Under the pieces are notes generated by a model. That model did not search any database. It saw nothing but the letters and a program-made list of their open reading frames with translations, and was not told the DNA's origin. Both the position numbers and the translations under genes were made by a program. From the NCBI GenBank assembly GCA_022771805.1, contig JALELM010000019.1, forward strand, positions 36,670-100,669: 64,000 bases of DNA, in the 5' to 3' direction. Positions 28,101 through 34,983 of the stretch are shown here, piece by piece; within the stretch, counting starts at the first letter, position 1; each line of letters starts with the position of its first letter. The stretch comes from Veillonellaceae bacterium. Lineage in GTDB: Bacteria > Bacillota > Negativicutes > Veillonellales > Negativicoccaceae.

Positions 28101-28851
28101 GCAGGCTCGCTGGCGGATTTTCGGTGATCCGCCGGGAGCGTACGGAGCCGGTGTCAGCGATTTGTTGGAAAACAAAAACTGGGAAAGCATAGACGATATC
28201 GGCGATGTGTATGTGCGTTGGGGCGGGCATGCATACCGGCAGGGAAAAGAAGCGCAGTATGCGCCGAGCCTGTTTCGCCGGCGACTTGCCCGGATGGAAA
28301 TCACGGTGCAAAATACCGACAATCGCGAGCTCAGCATGTTAAGTTCCGATGATTACAATGCGTATCACGGCGGTTTAATTGCAGCGGTACGCAGCAATCG
28401 CGGTGAAGCGCCGCGCTCCTTCACCGGCGACAGCTCCGATCGGCAACGGGTGAAGGTGCGGACCTTGCAGGCGGAGATGCATCGCCTGTTCCGCGCCGAA
28501 ACGGTAAATCCGAAATTCATTGCGGCCATGCGCGAACATGGTTACAAAGGCGCATCGGATTTGGCGGATTACTTGGCACATGCCTACCAATGGGATGTAA
28601 CGAGTTCCGTTCTCGAGAACTGGATGTATGACAGTCTGGCGGATAAATATGCCCTGGCGGCCGATATGCGGGAGTGGTTCGGCGAAGTGAATCCGTGGGC
28701 GCTGAGACGAATGGCCGAAGTGCTGCTTGAGGCGGCGCGCCGCGGCCTCTGGGAGGCAAGCGAAGAGAGGAAGCAGGCCTTGGAAGATATCTACCTGACG
28801 GTCGAAGGAGATCTGGAAGAAAAAACGGATCGAAAGGGAGACGAATCATGA
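25135..28851 (+). CDS. cobN: CobN/BchH-family chelatase large subunit, copy 2
   Basis: 1238 residues. Clear paralogue of the product at 14235: both share NIGSAAGLD, PTHHY, GTHG[ST]LEWLPGKG (here near 526-539), EGIQAKRRSSACL and NAYHGGL in the same order. The N-terminal 300 residues diverge more, which is where substrate or partner choice could differ. ATG with an AAAGGGG site. No second ChlI/ChlD pair is in the window, so both copies probably use the same ATPase. Having two large subunits in one operon suggests two metallation or demetallation steps, or two ring substrates. The stop overlaps the next start by four bases. Confidence 0.88.
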   Translation: MSRIVFLTNMDRQFAAVQRAQQAGLFGDFEAELRRIDAETLWDSTWETLFRTADFVLLTYMGSGLDTPFLRSCSRFGRAQGCRFVMLIDSEVTEEMQAGLTADDIAELRRYMTYGGTQNYGQMLRWCAVRFGGATIEYEEPQEMPLEGIWHPADGNIYPTLAAYRAAVDLPERPCVGVLFYREEWLAGDLAYQRAFAEELERVGLQGILCFAQHARGGAPETTAAASLRRLFGKPDGSLDLSVLIRLGKFSLIGLREMTADDWAAFDVPVLQGYCMSSSEEEWRADVQGLNAMDVNLAVTLPEMDGVLHAGVAAGSRLDEGGNRYYEPIRERIAAIARRAKKWSVLRTKPNAEKKIALVFHNYPPDNANIGSAAGLDSIESVRRLLLRLRQEGYVVERIPEDTAEFIDLLTTHATNDREFVNEEFYRQADGKLKPEAYRSWFSQRGEKVREAMRHDWGEAPGNLFYYEDSVIIPGFWNGNIFITMQPPRGFSDSPEKLYHSPDMTPTHHYEGFYYWLREEAGVDAMLHIGTHGTLEWLPGKGAGLSADCYSEMATDEMPNIYPYWTNIVGEGIQAKRRSSACLVGHLSPPQDRSSLYEEMEELQNLLDEYFHFRTEKPEAMPALMERIIEKAKEAHMLEEIPQAESMSIEDLTSALHAYLSDLSQVPMWVGLHIFGQAPEGRKKLLQVTNLTRVRNGEIPSLPETVAEAKGFTWDELQGDPKRVADDGLLYSEHISRIWEECEALLADLAAADYCYTDTWRNRPASRRYTEAGREKIAHILRWIATDLAVRLDRTREEEERVLAALAGRYIPTGPGGAASSGRVDILPTGRNFYGVDTRKLPTEAAWEIGLYLAEEVITQYIAEEGRYPESVGIVVWAGANTRSHGQCIAQCLKLLGVRPVWQKGSGRVIGVEAIPLAELGRPRVDVTARISGLFRDMMPNPAQWLDEAVRLVASLDEPNELNYLKKHIEEDVDWLMEEEGLAREEAFEQARWRIFGDPPGAYGAGVSDLLENKNWESIDDIGDVYVRWGGHAYRQGKEAQYAPSLFRRRLARMEITVQNTDNRELSMLSSDDYNAYHGGLIAAVRSNRGEAPRSFTGDSSDRQRVKVRTLQAEMHRLFRAETVNPKFIAAMREHGYKGASDLADYLAHAYQWDVTSSVLENWMYDSLADKYALAADMREWFGEVNPWALRRMAEVLLEAARRGLWEASEERKQALEDIYLTVEGDLEEKTDRKGDES

Positions 28852-29807
28852 AACGCTTAGTAAATTTGACGAATTTTCCGACGGATTTGGACTTGATAGA
28901 TCACAGCACGGACGTACTGGAAGGTCTTTTGCGGGAGTATGATCTGGACGGCATCGAACTGATGCTTTGCGCTCCTTGGGATCGGGAGCTTTTTCCGCAA
29001 CGTCTGATCGGCGGCTGCCACCTGCCTTTTTATCCGAACTGGCTGGATTTTTGGTTCGGTGATACGGTGGCTTTGCGCAACGATTTTCCGACTGCGGCGG
29101 ACTTGCAGCGCACGTTCGGTGCGACGGAGCCGGAAGCATGGGTCGAACGCTACGCCGAAGACATTCGCCGAGCGGCGGAAACAGGCACGCCGTACATGGT
29201 GTTCCACGTAGCGAATTGCCGTTACCGGGAGGCGTTTACTTGGGACTTTTATTACGGTGACGAGGCGGTGATTGCGGCGATGCTGGATCTGCTGGAGCGT
29301 CTCGCGCCGGCTATCCCGCAGGACACCTGGCTTCTGTTGGAAAATCTCTGGTGGCCCGGTATGCGCCTGACGGAGCCGGAAATAGTGGAAACGCTACTGC
29401 AGTACGCACCGCACCCGAAGACCGGGATTATGCTGGATACCGGACACCTGTTGGCAACCAACAGGGATTTGCGGACGGAGCGGGAGGCAATCGATTACCT
29501 GTTTGCGGTAGTGGACAACTTGGGCGAGCTGCGTAACTCGATTCGGGGTATCCATTTACATCAATCGTTGTCGGGGGAATACCTGGGCACTGCCGCGGGG
29601 AAGTTGCCGGAGGTGTTGAATTCGGCGACCGTTTCGGAGCATGTGAACCGCATGGATTACCATGCGCCGTGGACGGATCCCGCTATTCGCGAGTTCGTCC
29701 GGTATGTAGACCCGGAATGGGTAACTTTTGAGTTTCTGCAGCGTGATTTGGCCTCTTGGCGCAAGTATCTTGCGCTGCAGAGCAAAGCAATGGGAGATCC
29801 GTTATGA
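28848..29807 (+). CDS. Xylose-isomerase-like TIM-barrel protein
   Basis: 319 residues. The sequence has the pattern of sugar phosphate isomerase/epimerase or AP-endonuclease-2 barrels. Candidate metal ligands fall on strand ends in order: Glu in LLLENLW near 165, Asp and His in LDTGHLL near 200, His in GIHLHQ near 238, and Glu in VTFEFLQ near 300. The substrate is unknown. Its place between the second CobN-like gene and cbiZ, with ATGA overlaps on both sides, suggests work on a corrinoid side chain or a related small molecule, but this is inference from position only. Confidence 0.75.
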   Translation: MKRLVNLTNFPTDLDLIDHSTDVLEGLLREYDLDGIELMLCAPWDRELFPQRLIGGCHLPFYPNWLDFWFGDTVALRNDFPTAADLQRTFGATEPEAWVERYAEDIRRAAETGTPYMVFHVANCRYREAFTWDFYYGDEAVIAAMLDLLERLAPAIPQDTWLLLENLWWPGMRLTEPEIVETLLQYAPHPKTGIMLDTGHLLATNRDLRTEREAIDYLFAVVDNLGELRNSIRGIHLHQSLSGEYLGTAAGKLPEVLNSATVSEHVNRMDYHAPWTDPAIREFVRYVDPEWVTFEFLQRDLASWRKYLALQSKAMGDPL

Positions 29808-30895
29808 TTTTGTTTTCTTGGCCGGAAGGCGATCGCCTGTACCGTTACGAGAAAACTATCGTACTGGTATTCGGCGGAAAACGCCGCGTGCTTTCCACCT
29901 CAGTTCTGAACGGCGGTGTGCGAGAGGATTTGCAGGCAGTATTCAATCACGATGCAAATCCCGGTGCCGGAATGGCCTGCACGCTGTCGGCGCCGACTTA
30001 CGAGGAACATCTGATCAATTTGGCACAGGATCTCGGTCTGGAGCCGGAACGGGTTTCCGGTCTATCTACGGCGGCATCCATGGAAAATGTCGCCATTGTG
30101 ACGGAAAGCTATCGCGATGTCACCGTTACGGCGATTGTGACGGGCGGTGTAGAAATAAACGGCGGTCGGGTCGGCGATCCGGCAGATTGGTACCCGGAAC
30201 AGGGGAAAGGTGAACAGAAACGTGAGGGAACGATCAATACCTTTGTCACTATTTCCGTCAACTTGCCGCCGGGGACGATGGCGCGTGCATTGGTGACGGC
30301 GACGGAGGCCAAAACCGCCGCGTTACAGGAGTTGCTTGCCAACAGCAATTATTCCGCCGGGATTGCTACCGGCAGCGGAACGGACGGCACCGTTATCATT
30401 TCGGACAGCGCCTCGCCGCTCGTGTTTACCAATGCCGGCAAACACGGTAAGCTCGGTGAACTCATCGGCCGCACGGTATTGCAGGCGACAAAAGAAGCCT
30501 TGGCGAAGCAGTCCGGATTCACGCCGGAGTCGACACATCACCTGTTGCACCGTGTGCGCCGCTACGGGATCCGGGCGGGGACATTGTACACTTGGTACGC
30601 GGAGGCGGGCGGAAAGCTGCCGAGGTATGAATTTATGGCCGTGCTTGACAGCTATGAAACGTCCGCAATCTGGGTAGTGGCAACCGGTTTGGTCGTGCAT
30701 TTGCTGGATCAGCATCACTGGCGGCTGATTTCGGCGGAGGAATTGGTAACGGGAACCGAGCGGATAGCAAAGGCATACGGCTTTGTTACGGCGGAAGCCG
30801 TTACGCCGGAAAATGTACTGAAAACATGGTGCATGGCTTTGTTGAGAAGCACTGCCGAATTGGCAATGGAAAATGTCGGCGAGGAAAAGAAATAA
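29804..30895 (+). CDS. cbiZ: Adenosylcobinamide amidohydrolase, CbiZ family, with C-terminal extension
   Basis: 363 residues. CbiZ cuts the aminopropanol arm from adenosylcobinamide or pseudo-cobamides so that salvaged corrinoids can be rebuilt with the preferred lower ligand. Family motifs are clear: VLSTSVLNGG near 30, GLSTAASM near 85, VTGGVE-NGGRVGDPA near 110-125 and SNYSAGIATGSGTDG near 180-195. A CbiZ core is about 220-240 residues; this protein carries some 120 more at the C-terminus (from about 240), without a domain that I recognise. It is the last gene of the large operon and the strongest single link of that operon to corrinoids. Confidence 0.9.
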   Translation: MILFSWPEGDRLYRYEKTIVLVFGGKRRVLSTSVLNGGVREDLQAVFNHDANPGAGMACTLSAPTYEEHLINLAQDLGLEPERVSGLSTAASMENVAIVTESYRDVTVTAIVTGGVEINGGRVGDPADWYPEQGKGEQKREGTINTFVTISVNLPPGTMARALVTATEAKTAALQELLANSNYSAGIATGSGTDGTVIISDSASPLVFTNAGKHGKLGELIGRTVLQATKEALAKQSGFTPESTHHLLHRVRRYGIRAGTLYTWYAEAGGKLPRYEFMAVLDSYETSAIWVVATGLVVHLLDQHHWRLISAEELVTGTERIAKAYGFVTAEAVTPENVLKTWCMALLRSTAELAMENVGEEKK

Positions 30896-30897
30896 AA

Positions 30898-30926
30898 TTG
30901 ACAGACAATATCAAGAATGTTATTCT
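30898..30926 (+). promoter_or_regulatory. Promoter of exbB-exbD-tonB
   Basis: TTGACA (30898-30903), a 17-base spacer and TATTCT (30921-30926). The TTG overlaps the end region of cbiZ just after its stop, so exbBD-tonB can be transcribed independently of the large operon. Confidence 0.75.
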
Positions 30927-30944
30927 AATTTCATAATGTACGTA

Positions 30945-30985
30945 CCGAGACTGCCGTCATAAACTTCCGAGCGGCAGCAGGTCGG
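30945..30985 (+). promoter_or_regulatory. Hairpin in the exbB leader
   Basis: CTGCCG (30951-30956) pairs with CGGCAG (30972-30977), flanked by CCGA/TCGG. It is not followed by T, so it is not a terminator. It may be a regulatory or stabilising leader structure. Confidence 0.35.
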
Positions 30986-31029
30986 GGAAAACGTATATTG
31001 ATTTATTATGGTGAGAGGGAGGATAAATT

Positions 31030-31644
31030 ATGGAGGCATTGCATTTATTTCATGCGGGTGGCTTAGTTATGTACCCGCTGCTGTTGTGCTCGATCATCTC
31101 GATTGCGATCGGGATCGAACGATTCGGTTATTATCGGAAAGCCAAGTCCGATATCAACAAATTGGTCGAAGTCCTGCCGCAATATCTGGAGGCGGGAGAT
31201 ATCCCCGGCTTGCAGCGGGCATTGGAGGAGGACGGCGGTTTTCCGGCACATGTTGTGGCGGAAGCCTTGCAACGCATTCACACGTCGGTCAGCCAGACGG
31301 CCATTGTAGAGGGAGCCGCTTCGCATGCGGCGAGTATGCTGCGGAGCTATTTGAATTATCTGGAAGTAATCGTCACGATGTCGCCGCTTCTCGGTTTGTT
31401 GGGAACGGTTGTCGGCATGATCGGTTCGTTCAACGTATTGTCCGTTTCGGAAGGCCAGCCGTTTGCTATTACGGCCGGTGTCGGTGAAGCCTTGGTTGCA
31501 ACGGCGACCGGGTTGCTGGTTGCCATTATTGCCTTGGTCATTCATACTTATTTGGCGCACCGTCTGGATATCCTGGTATCGGATATGGAACGACTTGCAT
31601 CCGTGTATTTGGCTCATGTAGAGGGTGAGAAATATGAAGCTTAG
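31030..31644 (+). CDS. exbB: Biopolymer transport protein ExbB (TonB-system proton channel)
   Basis: 204 residues with three membrane segments: about 14-34, 115-140 and 155-180. The MotA/TolQ/ExbB proton-channel pattern is present in the last two (SPLLGLLGTVVGMIGSF and ALVATATGLLVAI). It forms the inner-membrane motor with ExbD and energises TonB. ATG with a GGGAGG site. It overlaps exbD by 11 bases. Presence of the motor next to a TonB-dependent receptor operon confirms an outer membrane. Confidence 0.94.
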   Translation: MEALHLFHAGGLVMYPLLLCSIISIAIGIERFGYYRKAKSDINKLVEVLPQYLEAGDIPGLQRALEEDGGFPAHVVAEALQRIHTSVSQTAIVEGAASHAASMLRSYLNYLEVIVTMSPLLGLLGTVVGMIGSFNVLSVSEGQPFAITAGVGEALVATATGLLVAIIALVIHTYLAHRLDILVSDMERLASVYLAHVEGEKYEA

Positions 31645-32059
31645 AGAGCTTCGCGTCACCGGACAGCCGAAATTGATGGTAATTCCGATGATTGACATCA
31701 TTTTTTTCCTGCTCGTCTTCTTTATGATGAGCATGTTGACGATGGTTGTCCAAAAGTCGGTTAACCTGAATTTGCCGCAAACCGTTTCGGCGAAAACGAA
31801 TATGGAAACATCGGTACCGATTTCCGTAATGCGGGACGGCTCCATTTATTTCGAGAAGGAACCGATCGCTCCGGACACACTGCAGCGACGTATCGCTATT
31901 GAGCGCGATCGGAATCCGAATGTGGCAATTATTCTGCGCGCGGATGCCGAGGCGCAGCACAAGAATGTAATGTTCGTTTTGGATGAAATCAAACGAGCGG
32001 GAATTAACCGCATTGCGATTGCCACCGACAGTAAAGCGGCGGCACCGACCGAACCGTGA
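31634..32059 (+). CDS. exbD: Biopolymer transport protein ExbD
   Basis: 141 residues from the ATG at 31634 (GAGGGTGAG site). One N-terminal membrane helix begins at about 16 and carries the essential Asp of the ExbD/TolR family (PMIDIIFFLLVFFM). A small periplasmic domain follows. It couples proton flow through ExbB to TonB. Confidence 0.94.
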   Translation: MKLRELRVTGQPKLMVIPMIDIIFFLLVFFMMSMLTMVVQKSVNLNLPQTVSAKTNMETSVPISVMRDGSIYFEKEPIAPDTLQRRIAIERDRNPNVAIILRADAEAQHKNVMFVLDEIKRAGINRIAIATDSKAAAPTEP

Positions 32060-32070
32060 GGGGTGAACGT

Positions 32071-32835
32071 ATGAATTACGGCGATCAGCTCGGCTGGGGA
32101 AAACCACTGACGGGATCCGTACTATTCCACGTTCTTTTATTGGTTTTAGTGGCTTTGTATATCCATTTTGCACCCGCTCCCGAGTTCGTACCGAGAGAAC
32201 CGGTCACTGTAGATATTTACAGTCCCGGCGGCGGTGGCGGCGGCGGTGGCGGCGGTGACGAAGCGGGCGTGGAAGAGGGAGACGCAGCTGAGGAAGAGTA
32301 TTACGACGATGATGAATACTATGAAGAGGATACTGTGGCGGACATGTCGCAGCAGGAAACGATAGCACCGACGGAACAACCGAAACCGGCGGTCAAACGA
32401 CCGACGAACTCCCAAACCGGAAAAAAGAAACGCGGTTCGGGCAGAGGCCCCGGTAGCGGCCCCGGCAGTGGCGGCGGCAGCGGCGGCGGTACGGGCGGCG
32501 GCCACGGCACCGGTCACGGTACGGGTACGGGCAGCGGCAGCGGCCCGGGCACCGGGACGGCAAGCGGTCCGCAGTTGCTTTCGGCGCCGAGTCCTTCCTA
32601 TCCGGAGTCGGCTCGTCGTGCCGGACAGGAAGGGACTGTCGTGGTCGGTCTTACGATCGAGGTGGACGGACGAGTGGGTGATTCCTGGATCATCAGCAGC
32701 TCCGGCAGCAGCACATTGGATGAGGCCGCTTTGTCTGCGGTACGACGCTGGAAATTTGTGCCTGCCAAGGAAGGCGGGCGCGCTATTCGGGTCAACTCGC
32801 AGGTGCCGGTCACGTTCAATTTGAGAGATGCATAA
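32071..32835 (+). CDS. tonB: TonB energy-transducing protein with glycine-rich linker
   Basis: 254 residues. N-terminal membrane anchor at about 17-36 (SVLFHVLLLVLVALYIHF, with the His of the family), an unusual periplasmic linker, and a C-terminal TonB domain (about 165-254, motifs PSYPESARRAGQEGTVVV and AVRRWKFVPA). Most TonB linkers are rich in Pro with Lys or Glu. Here the linker consists of a run of ten Gly, an acidic Tyr-rich block, a short basic block and a Gly/Ser/Thr/His-rich stretch, presumably flexible rather than rod-like. ATG at 32071 with a GAGGGGTGA site. Its stop codon touches the terminator stem. Confidence 0.92.
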   Translation: MNYGDQLGWGKPLTGSVLFHVLLLVLVALYIHFAPAPEFVPREPVTVDIYSPGGGGGGGGGGDEAGVEEGDAAEEEYYDDDEYYEEDTVADMSQQETIAPTEQPKPAVKRPTNSQTGKKKRGSGRGPGSGPGSGGGSGGGTGGGHGTGHGTGTGSGSGPGTGTASGPQLLSAPSPSYPESARRAGQEGTVVVGLTIEVDGRVGDSWIISSSGSSTLDEAALSAVRRWKFVPAKEGGRAIRVNSQVPVTFNLRDA

Positions 32836-32858
32836 AAGGCGAGCAAGCTCGCCTTTTA
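32834..32858 (+). terminator. Intrinsic terminator after tonB
   Basis: AAAAGGCGAG, a CAAG loop, CTCGCCTTTT. A perfect 10-bp stem with a T-rich tail. Confidence 0.9.
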
Positions 32859-32860
32859 TA

Positions 32861-32889
32861 TTATCTTTGATTTTATTATTTGCTATAAT
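32861..32889 (+). promoter_or_regulatory. Extended -10 promoter of the TonB-C/cobalamin block
   Basis: TGCTATAAT at 32881-32889 is a perfect extended -10. The -35 (TTATCT, 32861-32866) is weak. Confidence 0.6.
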
Positions 32890-32920
32890 GAAGGAAATGA
32901 TCAGTAGAGGAGGCAATGCA

Positions 32921-33343
32921 ATGAGGATTCGATTTAGAGCAGCGTTGGCGATTGCAACGGCGCTTTGGTGTATGACGACATATGCGGGCATGGCGGCGGA
33001 TGCCGACTGGTTGGCGGAGAAGCGAACGCCGCCGCAAATCATACAGACAGTAAATCCGGAGTATCCTCCGGAAGCGCGTGCCGAAGGAACGGAAGGAACG
33101 ACGGTGTTACGTGTGTTTATCAATAAGGCGGGCGAAGCGGGACAGGTGGAGATCGCCAATTCATCGGGCGATGCGACTTTGGATGAAGCCGCTCGTGCCG
33201 CGGTATTACGCTGGCGCTTCAAACCGGCGATGATCAACGGGATGCCGGAAGGCATGTGGGTGCACATACCGGTGGCCTTCCGCCTCGTCGATCCGGAGCC
33301 GGAAGCGGATGCGGAGGCAGCTCCGGCAGCCGGTAAGATGTAG
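32921..33343 (+). CDS. Secreted stand-alone TonB C-terminal-domain protein
   Basis: 140 residues. A signal peptide (residues 1 to about 23, ending near GMAADA) is followed at once by a complete TonB C-terminal domain (PPQIIQTVNPEYPPEARAEG, then ATLDEAARAAVLRWRF). There is no lasting membrane anchor and no linker. It probably resides free in the periplasm and might bind TonB boxes or the TonB partner. The ATG at 32921 was chosen for its AGAGGAGG site. It leads an operon with cbiK, cbiL, cbiA and the corrinoid adenosyltransferase, so a link to corrinoid uptake is plausible. Confidence 0.85.
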   Translation: MRIRFRAALAIATALWCMTTYAGMAADADWLAEKRTPPQIIQTVNPEYPPEARAEGTEGTTVLRVFINKAGEAGQVEIANSSGDATLDEAARAAVLRWRFKPAMINGMPEGMWVHIPVAFRLVDPEPEADAEAAPAAGKM

Positions 33344-33397
33344 CTGCGCGGAGCGCAATGTGTCGATTTCGGATCAGTAGGCGGAGGAGGGATTTAG

Positions 33398-34252
33398 ATG
33401 AATGAGCGAGCCGTTGTTATCGTAAGCTTCGGCAGTACGGTAACTTCGATGCGTGAAAAAACCTTGGATGCTTTTGAGGCGAAGGTCCGCGAAGCATATC
33501 CCGAGTATGATGTGTTCCAGGCGTTTACCAGCCGTATCGTTACCCAGCGTGTGCGGGAGAACGAAGGCATTCATTCGCTCACGGAAAAAGGAGCGATGTA
33601 CCATTTGGCCGCACAGGGATACAAAGAAGTTATTTTGCAGCCTTTGCATATCATTCCCGGGGCTGAATATGACAAAGTGGTGCAGCTGGTGGAGAAATGG
33701 AAAAACGAGCGAATTTTCCGCCGCATCGCTTTAGGGCGTCCTTTGTTGCGTTTTATCGGCCAGGAAGGAGAGCGTCCGGACGATTTCGCGCTGTTTTTGG
33801 ATGCCATTCGTGCGGATGTACCCGACGTGCCGGGAGAAGGATTGCTCCTTGTCGGTCACGGCACCATTCATCAGAGTCAGGCCATGTACTCCGCCTTGCA
33901 TTTGAAGGCGCGTGAGCTCGGACTGGATAATGTTTGGGTGGGGACTTTGGAGGGTTTCCCCGAGTGGAACTATTGGCTGCAGGAAATGCAATATGTCGGA
34001 ATCAGAAAAATTCATCTGAAGCCGTTCTTCTTTATGGCGGGAGATCATGTCATCAACGATATTTTCGGCGCCGAAGAAGATTCCGTTGCCAATGTGTTAC
34101 GCAGTAAGGGGTTTGAGGTCGCGGAAGATCACCGCGGCTTGGGTGAGCAGGCGGAAGTACAGGCTTTGTATTTGGAGCACCTGAAGGATGCCGTCGCCGA
34201 TCGGTATATGCGCCGACCGGCACATCGACCGGTGATTCCGAAGGTAATTTAG
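33398..34252 (+). CDS. cbiK: Sirohydrochlorin cobaltochelatase CbiK (cytoplasmic)
   Basis: 284 residues, no signal peptide. Inserts Co2+ into sirohydrochlorin (or factor II) in the anaerobic cobalamin pathway without ATP. Active-site histidines are visible at 154 (VGHGTIHQ) and 217 (AGDHVIND), matching the pair in Salmonella CbiK. It is followed by cbiL, cbiA and the adenosyltransferase. It differs from the exported copy at 683 by the missing signal peptide, so the two should work on opposite sides of the inner membrane. Strong GGAGGAGGG ribosome site. Confidence 0.94.
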   Translation: MNERAVVIVSFGSTVTSMREKTLDAFEAKVREAYPEYDVFQAFTSRIVTQRVRENEGIHSLTEKGAMYHLAAQGYKEVILQPLHIIPGAEYDKVVQLVEKWKNERIFRRIALGRPLLRFIGQEGERPDDFALFLDAIRADVPDVPGEGLLLVGHGTIHQSQAMYSALHLKARELGLDNVWVGTLEGFPEWNYWLQEMQYVGIRKIHLKPFFFMAGDHVINDIFGAEEDSVANVLRSKGFEVAEDHRGLGEQAEVQALYLEHLKDAVADRYMRRPAHRPVIPKVI

Positions 34253-34271
34253 ACGGGAGAATGAGGGAGAT

Positions 34272-34982
34272 ATGAGAGAAAAGGGGACATTGTACGGGAT
34301 CGGAGTCGGCCCCGGCGAATCGAAATTTATGACGGTGAAGGCGGTAGAAACGCTGCAACACGCAGATGTGATTATCGTGCCGAAGACGGAGAAGAAGACG
34401 GATTCCGTGGCGTATCAAATCGCCAAGCCGTTTATCCCGGAAACCATTGAAATTCTGCCGATCGTCTTTCCGATGGTGCCGAATATGGAGGTTCAGGAGG
34501 CGGCCTGGGCGGAAAACCGAAAGGCCATTGAAGAGCTCTTGGCTGCGGGAAAGGACGTAGTGTTCTTGACCTTGGGAGATCCGATGTTTTACAGCACCTA
34601 CATGTATATTTTCCGGGCGCTGGAAGATTCTGCTTATGCAGTGGAGACGATCCCCGGAATTCCCGCTTTCCTGGCGCTGGCGGCGCGTCTCGGTCGCCCG
34701 GTCGCCGAACAGGAAGAAGTGGTCACGGTCTTGCCGGCGACCGCACCGCGGGAAAAAATGGATCGGGTGATTGCGGTCAGCGACAGCCTGGTCATCATGA
34801 AAGTATACAAGAGCTGGCCGGCGGTCAAAGAGTTGTTGACCGAGCACGGCTTTATTGACAATGCCGTGATGATTTCCCGGGCAGGCTTGCCGGATGAAGA
34901 AGTGTTCCGTGACTTACGGGCGATTCCGGCGGATGCGAAGTTGAATTATCTGTCGACAATTTTAGCGAAACGACGGAGTTAA
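34272..34982 (+). CDS. cbiL: Cobalt-factor II C20-methyltransferase
   Basis: 236 residues. SAM-dependent tetrapyrrole methylase that methylates C20 of cobalt-factor II in anaerobic corrin synthesis. Family landmarks are GIGVGPGESKFMTVKA near 9-24, LTLGDPMFYSTYMY near 98-111 (SAM site) and ETIPGIPAF near 122. It follows directly on cbiK, whose product is its substrate. The remaining methyltransferases of the pathway are not in this window. Confidence 0.93.
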   Translation: MREKGTLYGIGVGPGESKFMTVKAVETLQHADVIIVPKTEKKTDSVAYQIAKPFIPETIEILPIVFPMVPNMEVQEAAWAENRKAIEELLAAGKDVVFLTLGDPMFYSTYMYIFRALEDSAYAVETIPGIPAFLALAARLGRPVAEQEEVVTVLPATAPREKMDRVIAVSDSLVIMKVYKSWPAVKELLTEHGFIDNAVMISRAGLPDEEVFRDLRAIPADAKLNYLSTILAKRRS

Positions 34983-34983
34983 T

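Noticed and set aside
32230..32570. Simple-sequence GGC/GGT repeats, possibly a non-coding repeat array
   Set aside because: They lie in frame inside tonB and encode its Gly-rich linker; no repeat unit with spacers as in CRISPR.
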